Source: Nemertoderma westbladi (lineage: Eukaryota; Xenacoelomorpha; Nemertodermatida; Nemertodermatidae). From it: 64,000 bases of DNA. A program made the position numbers and the translations under genes. Below are positions 22,101-34,100 of this stretch, one piece after another (the first letter of the stretch is position 1; the number at the start of each line of letters is the position of its first letter). The stretch lies in assembly GCA_032718475.1 (NCBI GenBank), contig JAUCBJ010006960.1, positions 1 through 64,000 on the forward strand, in the 5' to 3' direction. The notes beneath the pieces are model-generated. The model ran no database searches and was not told the DNA's origin. It saw only the letters and a program-made list of their open reading frames with translations.

Positions 22101-25100
22101 GTTAGTAAGACGATCGTGTTAGTACGGCAAAGTTCGTGTTATTAAGACGAAGTTCGTATTAGTAAGACGATCGTGTTAGTAAGACGATCGTGTTAGTAAG
22201 ACGATCGTGTTAGTACGGCAAAGTTCGTGTTATTAAGACGATCGTGTTAGTAAGATGAAGTTATTGTTAGTAACACGAAGTTCGTGTTAGTAAGACGATC
22301 GTGTTAGTAAGACGACCGTGTTAGTAAGACGAAGTTCGTGTTAGTAAGACGATCGTGTTAGTAAGACGAAGTTCGTGTTTGTAAGACGATCGTGTTAGTA
22401 AGACGATCGTGTTAGAAAGACAAAGATCGTGTTAGTAAGACGAAGTTCGTATTAGTAAGACGATCGTGTTAGTAAGACGATCGTGTTAGTAAGACGATCG
22501 TGTTAGTAAGACGATCGTGTTAGTAAGATAAAGATCGTGTTAGTAAGACGAAGTTCGTGTTAGTAAGACGATCGTGTTAGTAAGACGAAGTTATTGTTAG
22601 TAACACGAAGTTCGTGTTAGTAAGACGATCGTGTTAGTAAGACGATCGTGTTGGTAAGACGATCGTGTTAGTAAGACTAATTTCGTGTTAGTAAGACGAT
22701 CGTGTTGGTAAGACGATCGTGTTAGTAAGACGAAGTTCGTGTTAGTAAGACGATCGTGTTAGTAAGACGAAGATATTGTTAGTAACACGAAGTTCGTGTT
22801 AGTAAGACGATCGTGTTAGTAAGACGATCGTGTTGGTAAGACGATCGTGTTAGTAAGACTAATTTCGTGTTAGTAAGACGATCGTGTTAGTAAGACGATC
22901 GTGTTGGTAAGACGATCGTGTTAGCAAGACGATCGTGTGAGAAAGATAAAGATCGTGTTAGTAAGACGAAGTTCGTATTAGTAAGACGATCGTGTTAGTA
23001 AGACGATCGTGTTACTAAGACGAATATTTCGTGTTATTAAGACGATCGTGTTAGTAAGACGATCGTGTTAGTAAGACGAAGTTCGTGTTAGTAAGACGAT
23101 CGTGTCAGTAAGACGATCGTGTTACTAAGACGAATATTTCGTGTTATTAAGACGATCGTGTTAGTAAGATGATCGTGTTAGTAAGACGAAGTTCGTATTA
23201 GTAAGACGATCGTGTTAGTAAGACGATCGTGTTAGTACGGCAAAGTTCGTGTTATTAAGACGATCGTGTTAGTAAGATGAAGTTATTGTTAGTAACACGA
23301 AGTTCGTGTTAGTAAGGCGATCGTGTTAGTAAGACGACCGTGTTAGTAAGACGAAGTTCGTGTTAGTAAGACGATCGTTTTAGTAAGACGATCGTGTTAG
23401 TAAGACGATCGTGTTAGTAAGACGAAGTTCGTGTTTGTAAGACGATCGTGTTAGTAAGACGATCGTGTTAGAAAGACAAAGATCGTGTTAGTAAGACGAA
23501 GTTCGTATTAGTAAGACGATCGTGTTAGTAAGACGATCGTGTTAGTAAGAAGAAGTTCGTGTTAGTAAAACGATCGTGTTAGTAAGACGATCGTGTTAGT
23601 AAGACGAAGTTCTTGTTAGTATGACGATCGTGTCAGTAAGACGAAGTTCGTGTTAGTAAGACGATCGTGTTAGTAAGACGAAGTTCGTGTTAGTAAGACG
23701 ATCGTGTTAGTAAGACAATGATCGTGTTAGTAAGACGATCGTGTTAGTAAGACGAAGTTCGTGTTAGTAAGACGATCGTGTTAGTAAGACGAACGTGTTA
23801 GTAAGACGAAGTTCGTGTTAGTAAGACGATCGTGTTAGTAAGACGATTGTGTTAGTAAGACGATCGTGTTAGTAAGACGATCGTGTTAGTAAGACGAAGT
23901 TCGTGTTAGTAAGACGATCGTGTTAGGAAGACGATCGTGTTAGTAAGAAGATGGTGTTAGTAAGACGAAGTTATTGTTAGTAACACGAAGTTCGTGTTAG
24001 TAAAACGATCGTGTTAGTAAGACGATCGTGTTAGTAAGACGAAGTTCGTGTTAGTAAGACGATCATGTTAGCAAGACGATCGTGTGAGAAAGATAAAGAT
24101 GGTGTTAGTAAGACGAAGTTATTGTTAGTAACACGAAGTTCGTGTTAGTAAAACGATCGTGTTAGTAAGACGATCGTGTTAGTAAGACGAAGTTCGTGTT
24201 AGTAAGACGATCGTGTTAGTAAGACAATGATCGTGTTAGTAAGACGATCGTGTTAGTAAGACGATCGTGTTAGTAAGACAAAGATCGTGTTAGTAAGACA
24301 ATCTTGTTATTAAGACGAAGAATTTGTTAGTAACACAAAGTTTGTGTTAGTAAGACGATCGTGTTAGTAATAAATTCTTCTAAATGCTGTATGCTAACTG
24401 CTGACTTTGTGAGCTCGAAGTCTTCAAAACTAAATTATACCTGGACATAAACTTTTTAAAAAATACACGTTTTATGTTTTATCTGTAACTTTTTCTCGGT
24501 TACATTTATTCTTACTATCTTTGTCCTGCTTACGCCGTAGTATCAGGCAACCATCCGGATTTTATCGGCATCCGGATTTGAAAACCCGTTAAAGGGATGT
24601 TCTCAACCGCTGAAACAAATATGCACATGCCATACCCAAAAATACCAAACGCATAACTCTGCATTTCCTAAGGGAAATAGATTAATTCATAATTTTCGTT
24701 TAGATTCACATTGGAGATGCATTTCTATTTAACCGGACATTGTCAACACAACTACTGCTCTCTGATACAAAGGTTCGCCGAAAATTTCAGTTGTCTTTCT
24801 CCATGGATACACGTGGACGGATCGGGTAGACTGGTGGTGGAAGTCTGGCACATCGACGGTAGAATGTCTCTTACGAAATCGACCTTTACTATCCCGACAT
24901 TGGAATGGATTCAATTCATTTTTACTGTCAATAAAAACTCAGTGAGTAAATAAATTTACTTATTTTTTGTAAAATTTCTTAAAATTTAATACCTATATAT
25001 TTTTTATGAATCAGCTAATAAGAAACAAAATACCCTCCAAAAATAAAAATCTTTGTTATCGAGCAAAAATGAACAAGCATTCCTTTAGGAACAGAGTGGA

Positions 25101-28100
25101 AGGGTTTCCTGTGGAAGATCACCCATGGTGGTGAACGGGCATTCCTTTAGGAAACAGAGTGGAAGAGTTTACTGTGGAAGATCACCCATGCGGTGAACAG
25201 GCATTCCTTTAGGAAACAGAGTAGGGGTTTACCGTGGAAGATAAGTACTGGATGTATACACGATTGTTTTTAACATCAATATATTTTAAATCTTAAAAAG
25301 TCCACCATAACAGTTGTTTTTATTGTTTGTTTTTACTATTAATTTTAATTCATTATCACTGCCATTATATTCTATTCTGCCATTAATTACATTTTAATTT
25401 AACCCGCACTGGAATGCTTGCGATGATCGTTTTTTATTGTTTGTTTTTTACTATATGCTACTATATTTACGATGATCGTTTTTATTGTTTGTTTTTACTA
25501 TATTTTATGATGTTTTTATTGTTGGTTTTTAATTACTACATTATTTTAGTTGATTTTTTTTATTTCATAACTATTGCTATTGCAGTCACGAACTATTAAT
25601 TACTGTGTACTATGTGTTGTCAGCGCCTTAGAGTACGTATATTATGTAAATTTGGCGCTATATAAATAAATATATATTATTATATTATTATTATTATAAG
25701 ATCACTCATGGTGGTGAACAGAATTCCTTTAGGAAACAGAGTGGAAGGGTTTCCTGTGGAAGATCACCCATGGTGTTCAACAGGCATTCCTTTAGGAAAC
25801 AGAGTGGAAGGGTTTGTTGTGGAAGATCACCCATGGTGGTGAACATGCATTCCTTTAGGAAACAGAGTGGAAGGGTTTACTGTGGAAGATCACCCATTGT
25901 GGTGAACAGGCATTCCTTTAGGAAACAGAGTGGAAGGGTTTACTGTGGGAAATCACTCATGGTGGTGAACAGGCATTCCTTTAGGAAACAGAGTGGAAGA
26001 GTTTACTGTGGGAGATCACTCTTTTTGGTGAACAGGAATTCCTTTAGGAAACAGAGTGGAAGGGTTTCCTGTGGAAGATCAGCCATGGTGTTCAACAGGC
26101 ATTCCTTTAGGAAACAGAGTGGAAGGGTTTACTGTGGAAGATCACCCATAGTGGTGAACATGCATTCCGTTAGGAAACAGAGTGGAAGGGTTTAGTGTGG
26201 AAGATCACCCATGGTGGTGAACAGGCATTCCTTTAGGAAACAGAGTGGAAGGGTTTCCTGTGGAAGATCACCCATGGTGGTGAACAGGCATTCCTTTAGG
26301 AAACAGAGTGGAAGGGTTTACTGTGTGAGATCAACCATGGTGGTGAACAGGAATTCCTTTAGGAAACAGAGTGGAAGCGTTTCCTGTGGAAGATCACCCA
26401 TGGTGTTCAACAGGCATTCCTTTAGGAAACAGAGTGGAAGGGTTTGTTGTGGAAGATCACCCATGGTGGTGAACATGCATTCCTTTAGGAAGCAGAGTGG
26501 AAGGGTTTACTGTGGAAGATCACCCATTGTGGTGAACAGGCATTCCTTTAGGAAACAGAGTGGAAGCGTTTACTGTGGGAAATCACTCATGGTGGTGAAC
26601 AGGCATTCCTTTAGGAAACAGAGTGGAAGAGTTTACTGTGGGAGATCACTCTTTTTGGTGAACAGGAATTCCTTTAGGAAACAGAGTGGAAGGGTTTCCT
26701 GTGGAAGATCAGCCATGGTGTTCAACAGGCATTCCTTTAGGAAACAGAGTGGAAGGCTTTACTGTGGAAGATCACCCATAGTGGTGAACATGCATTCCTT
26801 TAGGAAACAGAGTGGAAGGGTTTACTGTGGAAGATCACCCATGGTGGTGAACAGGCATTCCTTTAGGAAACAGAGTGGAAGAGTTTACTGTGGGAGATCA
26901 CTCTTTTTGGTGAACAGGAATTCCTTTAGGAAACAGAGTGGAAGGGTTTCCTGTGGAAGATCAGCCATGGTGTTCAACAGGCATTCCTTTAGGAAACAGA
27001 GTGGAAGGGTTTACTGTGGAAGATCACCCATAGTGGTGAACATGCATTCCTTTAGGAAACAGAGTGGAAGGGTTTAGTGTGGAAGATCACCCATGGTGGT
27101 GAACGGGCATTCCTTTAGGAAACAGAGTGGAAGAGTTTACTGTGGAAGATCACCCATGCGGTGAACAGGCATTCCTTTAGGAAACAGAGTAGGGGTTTAC
27201 CGTGGAAGATCACTCATGGTGGTGAACAGGAATTCCTTTAGGAAACAGAGTGGAAGGGTTTACTGTGGAAGATCACCCATTGTGGTGAACAGGCATTCCT
27301 TTAGGAAACAGAGTGGAAGCGTTTACTGTGGGAAATTACTCATGGTGGTGAACAGGCATTCCTTTAGGAAACAGAGTGGAAGAGTTTACTGTGGGAGATC
27401 ACTCTTTTTGGTGAACAGGAATTCCTTTAGGAAACAGAGTGGAAGGGTTTCCTGTGGAAGATCAGCCATGGTGTTCAACAGGCATTCCTTTAGGAAACAG
27501 AGTGGAAGGCTTTACTGTGGAAGATCACCCATAGTGGTGAACATGCATTCCTTTAGGAAACAGAGTGGAAGGGTTTACTGTGGAAGATCACCCATGGTGG
27601 TGAACAGGCATTCCTTTAGGAAACAGAGTGGAAGGGTTTACTGTGGGAGATCACCCATATGGTGGTGAACAGGCATTCCTTTCGGAATCAGAGTGGAAGG
27701 GTTTACTGTGGAAGATCACCCATGGTGGTGAACAGGAATTCGTTTAAGAAACAGAGTGGAAGGGTTTTGTTAAGTGCAATCCCAAATCCCCCGAAAGGGC
27801 AGAATTAACCGAGATCAAAACTGAGGGAAAGCTATCGCTATTGCGAGTAAATGTTTTAATTCAATGGTGGAGACCTCAACACCTTTTTTACAGCAGCGCT
27901 CACAATAAGTAAGTTCAATAGATATTTGTCGTTCGATTTTGGCAGGCAGTAAAGGCTAACATATAAAGTACTGTAAAACACCAGCAACCAAAACAATAAA
28001 CCAAACCTATATCAGAATGTACAGCAATTATGGCTGAAAATTCGTAATTCATGCTAGACCAGTAGGCTCTTCTAACTAATCCCAAAACGAGCAAATACTA

Positions 28101-31100
28101 ATTTTTTATCTTTCAAAATATGTATAAACAAATAAATAAATTTTATACTTACAACAGTTTGGTTGTCAATCTATACGGAATTTAGGATACTAGGGCTGAG
28201 AAAGAAATAATTAAATGGCCTAACTATTTTACCATCCCAAATGTTCCCTCAGCGCTATAATAACCACCAATTTATCCGTAGGGCCTAAGAATGATCACAA
28301 ACTATCTAAAATAATTATTAGAAAATTAGTAAGTTAGAATTCCTAACGTGTTATGGTAGACCTAGCTACCGGTCTGCCGGTACATGAATTAGAAATCAAT
28401 ATAGGGGCCTCTGAAAACTATAATCTAACCCCTTCACCAATTGGCCTACAGCCTTAGCACTTAGGGGCAATTGATTGACATTTACTAATCCAATTTTAGC
28501 GAGCCCAAACTTATGCCTAATGGTTCGATCAACTTCCCTGATAGTCCAATTTTGCTTCCGTACCGCCACTGATGTCCCACATCCCATTGCCGGCCTCACC
28601 GCACCGCAGCTAATCTTAGCCGGACATCGCGAATGTTTTCGATAATTGACTCATGTCAGAATGCGATCTGATCCGTTAATCAGGAACAACAATGTTATTG
28701 AACGTGTTCTAATCGACTAAGACATTATATTGAATATCGTATCACAGTATCACAGTTTTATATCAAACACATCCAGACATCAGACATCTGAATGCAAAAC
28801 AACACTGTCAAAATTTAAATACACGTCCAAATGTAAAAGATTAAACCATATAACGTACCGGTACTGCGGTACTTAATGCAGTAACAGAGTAAATGAATGA
28901 ATATATATATAACTTCAATTCTACATTGAAACAAGCATAAAAAGAATTCAAAGGCTGTCATTGGCTAATCATGTTTAAAAAGCCTTAATTTGAAAATACC
29001 TCCAGCAGGGCTTAGTTATACTGTACTGTATAATAATAATAATCTGGAAATAATTATAGATACTGGACAATTAACCGACTGGTGATTTATCAGATAATCA
29101 GGTAGTATTTCACATAATGAATCGTACAGTATTTCTACTGCAGTAAGTAAAGGAACTGAAACAAACTTAACTTTAAAGAGAATCCATAAGATTTTCGTTA
29201 ATTAATATAGTAGAATATAGGTATAGAATATAGGTTTTATACTTTAAACGTACAGTAGAAGTTATCGGAACAATATAACGATTATAAAATAAAATTTTTA
29301 TACTCTTACCAAATACAATACACCGCTCCGATCAGACGTTTAACGCTCTGATCCCATCACCGGACATACCGAATAAATCTAAAAACTACTATATAAAATT
29401 ATGTAGAATAAACTAGATTAATCTAAATTTATCAATATTTCAAAAGGACATACAATTGTATAACATACTACCTATAACACAAAGATTTATCTGAATTATT
29501 TCAATTATTACATAAAATATCTAGCATAATAATAGGACTGACTTACACATTTTCTTAAAATATTGTAAGAGTCCGGTTCACTTTTAGTACCTTGTCAGGT
29601 AGTAACTACCTTTTACTAAGGCATAAATAATATAAATCGAATGAGTTAGTGAAATATTTGTTAACATCGTAAATAAATTGAGGCTAATATGTGATTAGGT
29701 AAGCATTTAAGACGGTAAGCATATAAGACGGTAAGCATATAAGACTTATAAAAAAAAAAAAATACCAGTGCGACGATGGTATTGGTTTCCAGGATTTAAA
29801 GGGCGCAGGGTTTGTTGTAGTATTATCTCGTTGACACATCCCAATGTTACAGTAAGAATGACTAGGTTAATATAGGATCGCCCTGAGCATAAGTTCTTCG
29901 CTCTCGATCGCATTAGTTTGATTTGTGTCTGAAATGGGTCAAATATTAGGATCTCAAACCCCGCCCTAATCCTGGTATTGCAATCGGCAGTGACAACGTC
30001 GGTCACATCCAGCCCAATCGCAATTACTTCGCATCGAACGCTCGTATGGGATTTGTGTATTCTGGAATTCTTTGAGTTTCTTACTGTTCCAACTCCGCTG
30101 GTGGCCGGTATCAATGGGAGTTCGGGTAGAACCTTTCATCCCCCCCTCCTTTTCCACTCATCAACCATCAGATGGCGCAATATCTTTTCTGTATCGCCCA
30201 GATATTTCGATCGCATCCACAGTTCAAATCGATGGGGTATGTCAACAGGTTCTTATGCGGTACCATCCTGTAACTAGTAACTTATAGAAAGATTATTGAT
30301 GGATGGATGAATGGCAGGTACAGTATCACAAACTTTCAGCTAAGCCTGGGTTTACCTCCATCAGTTCAGCGTTTGTCAACCAATTGATATTAAATTATCT
30401 TATTCTAGCGCTGACCCCAAATTTTGATATTTGCGAAACAAAATCATTCGCTTTTTTATATTACTATCTAAGAAATTTAGAGAGAAATTATGTCAATAAA
30501 GTGTTAATCAATAAAGAGATATCTTGATTTTGGGATCTGTCTCCCCTTTCTACAAAACATGTTTTAAACATACCCCTTAAGACAGCTACAATACCTGTGC
30601 CAATATATCTGTGAGACCCTTTTTGATAAAATAATTTAATGTTACAGCCTCCAGATGTAGTACTCCAATCTTTTTGACACAAATTTAAAGTTAAATAAAT
30701 CAACTAGTTAAAATTATTTAACTTTTTTGTAAATATATCAGGGAGCGTGTGAGCTGCCTCCCCCTCAATGCCCCCCGGACAGCGCAAGATCCTCAGCGCT
30801 GTTGTACTGTCGCCGCTGTGCCTCTCGCCAACGTCGTAGCTACACAACGACAACAATAACCAGCGCGAGTCACTCCACTGTCCGTCCCAAGGGCTTAGAA
30901 TTACTTCAAATTCAAATGGGATGTAATAAATAATAAAAGTGTTGTCGGTATTCCAGTACACAATAATCCGCTCCTATGTGTAATCGGACGTAATCCGAAA
31001 TACACATAACAGACACTGGAATATCGAGCACTAGAACACCACAGTAAAATAAAGTACACTTTATTTTACTTTGTCTTCTTGGAGGTTTTTACATTTCCTA

Positions 31101-34100
31101 TCTCATATAATTTGTGGGAAGTATAATCACTGGGTTTTTTAAAGATTTTGTAGTCTCCAGTCTGACAACGTGACTCTTCTAATAAAACGAGATGTTGCAC
31201 TGGTCTAGTTACTACATGTTTGTCTAGTGTTCTAACTGTCACAGTTCGAACTGTTCCGTCTGATCCTGGATGAACTGCTACTACAACACCTGTTAACCAG
31301 TGACGCCGTTTTAGGTTCGCCTCGGCTAAGAGAACAGAATCTCCTTTACAAAGATTCCTTGTTGTTTGATACCATTTACTTCTGGCTGAAATAGTGGGCA
31401 AATAGTGTTGTCGCCATATTTCCCAGAAGTTATCTGCTAACAATTGTACGATTTTCCACGCTTTCCTGGAGTACAGATCGCTGTCATCTGGGACAGAGAT
31501 TGGTACAAGTGGTGCGGGAGATTGCATTAATATATGGTTTGGTGTCAGGGCAATAACGTTGTCTGACCTGTCTGGCACCAGTGCAATCGGTCGAGAATTC
31601 AAAGTATACTCGATCTCTGTGAAAAGAGTCACTAGTTCATCGTCTGTGAGTACTTTGTTCGGTGGGATGGTCTTATGGAACGCCAATTTTATGGATCGTA
31701 TAAGACGCTCCCAGCTACCGCCTCTCCAGGGGCTGTCAGCCGTGTTAAAGTTCCATGTGATACGACTGGGTATTAATTCGGCAGCAATTTTATCATGGTC
31801 AATAGTATTAAGAGATTTATTAATCTCGTTGTCCCCACCGACAAAGTTCGTACCTTGGTCACTATAGAAAGCCTGAACCAACCCGCGTCTGGCTATGAAC
31901 CGACGCAAAGCAAGTAATAAGGCATTTGTGGACATGTCTGTGACGCGTTCAATGTGTACCGCACGGGATGCCATACAAATGAATATGACACCCCAACGTT
32001 TTACCATCGACCGTGCACGCTTTGTGAGGATTGGACCAAAACAATCCAGTCCCGTATGGGTAAATGGTGATTGGTGTGACTGCACTCTAGCTAAGGGTAG
32101 TTCACTCATTTGTTGCTGGGTAATGCGTGCGTTCAACTTTTTACAAACTATACAGTTTGATAGAACTGTATTTAATGCCTTTGTTGGTTTTATTAAGATA
32201 AAACGTTGTCTTAACAAAGAGATGCAATGTGAACGGCCAGCATGTTTCAGCTTCAAGTGAGCATCCCATATCATGGCGCATTGTAATTCTAAGTATGCTG
32301 GGATTATAATTGGATATATGAAGTCTCGTGCTAGGTCTGTAGCTTGTAATCTAGACCTGTGACAAAGGAGTCCTTTGTGTATGGTCGGGCTCAACCTGAC
32401 TAATGGGGAAGAACTAACCGCTTTCTTAATCATAATGGCGTTGTACTCACGGGTGTAACTTCGCAGCTGAAAATGAAGGATGATCTTCAATTCCGCCTGG
32501 TCTATTTCCTCGATAGATAGTCTCCTGGGAAATCCTCTAATAACCCTTTGTCTCCAATCAGATAGTGAGTATTCCTTTGATTTACCCAAGAATTTACTAA
32601 GTCTACTGATCCAAGCGGCTTTCCTACATAGCTTTAGCCAAGATGAACTGGAATTTACTAACCTGACAAAGAAATTCCTTAAATTACTGTTAAGTGGTTG
32701 TGTTACCATAACATTAGGCGGTGGCTGTGATGCCACATTTTTTACAAGATCTTGCTTACTATTGGTCAAGGGTGATTCTAGAAATATCGCTTTTACTTCA
32801 TCGAATTTTTCATCACCAGGAACTGGATGCATGTCAATATATTCATCGTCGTCTGATATATCTAGGGCTAGGTCAACTTCGGACTCAATCTCTAAATTAA
32901 TATCTGAATCTGGCGGATTTGGCGGTGGTAACGACGCAGGAACTATATCACTTGTATGTGTCACTCGCGATCTTAGATTATATAATGTGGTACGGGACGT
33001 AATCTCCTTTCTGTCTAACATCTGTTCACTCATGGCATTTCTCGGCCGCTCCATATAATTATTTGACATTACCTGATCAGTCAATGATGTTGGTATATGG
33101 GATAAACCTGTGGCCTTCGCCTTTGACTTCTTTACTTTCTCGATCTTAATCTCCGCTTCCGGTGGAAGTTTATGTAAGTGGCAGTGAAAGATTGGAGGCC
33201 AATGCTCTGTTGACTTCCTTAAGAATTTGGGTCCATGCAGCCAGAAATCTTGATTATCTGGTTGACAAAACTCCGTCGGCATCATTCCTCGCGAGGCAAT
33301 GTCTGCGGGGTTGCGATCACCCGGACAGTGACGCCAGTCTTCTGTGATAGTAAAATCTAAAATCCCGGCTTTCCGATTTGCAACAAATGTCTTAAATTGT
33401 ACATCATCAATATTTAAGTACATTAATACTAAAGTGGCATCAGTCCAATAGGTTATATGTAAACGTATCCCAATCTCGCGTTTTATGAGTTTCGCAATGG
33501 TTACGCCTATCAAGGCGGCTTGTAGCTCACCCCTCGGTATGTTCATATATTTAATTGGCATAGTTTTAGCTCTAGACGTAATGAGCGATGTCTCAAACTC
33601 ACCTGACTCAGTCTCTCTCCTGAGGTATAAGGCAACTCCTAACCCATTCGAGCTTGCATCACTAAAGCAGTGGAGTTCCAACTCAGTAGGAAAAGTTGTC
33701 TGATCTGGAAAATATAGTCTAGGAAATTCTAATTCCTGCAGAGCTCCCAACTCTGCCTCCCAGAGTCTCCACTTACCTGCATGTTCTGAGGATATTGGCT
33801 CATCCCAACCGATTCCAGTTTGCCAAATGCTACGAAGATATATCCTTGCCTGTAATACAACGGGGCTAATGAGGCACAGCGGGTCGAATAGTCGACTCAT
33901 TGTGGATAGGCATTTCCGCTTAGTCAATGTCTCAGCTGGCGGCAGTACTTGGACACGCACCTGGAAGTTATCATTATTTGGATTCCATCCTAGGCCGAGG
34001 ACCTTCGATGTGGGGGTATCCTCAAACTCTAGCTCGATGTCGCCGCTCCTCCGATCTTCTGAGGGAAACGAGTTGATTAGTTTGGCTGAGTTAGAAGTAA

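Larger units (their letters stand above)
25077..27767 (+). repeat. 63-bp satellite array (left part), derived from a SINE segment
   Basis: Units of 63 bp contain aggaaacagagtggaagggt, ttactgtggaagatcaccca and ggtggtgaacaggcattcct. The same 61 bp occur once at 56841-56901 inside a full-length SINE with about one difference, so the satellite grew from a SINE 3' segment. Because 63 is 21 codons, frames remain open for up to 288 codons (consensus [18 protein letters not shown]), but this is an intron and I do not call a gene. Marker variants (ctttttggtg at 26021, 26651 and 26903, spaced 630 and 252 bp) reveal higher-order repeats of 10 and 4 units. The array is interrupted at 25243-25699. Confidence 0.93.

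Noticed and set aside
20451-24370. CRISPR-like interpretation of the regularly spaced repeats
   Set aside because: There are no unique spacers, units are contiguous and of two lengths, and the context is a eukaryotic intron.
25770-27668. Long ORFs of repeated [18 protein letters not shown]
   Set aside because: They come from the 63-bp satellite in an intron; a unit length divisible by three keeps frames open without selection. No start context or splice evidence.
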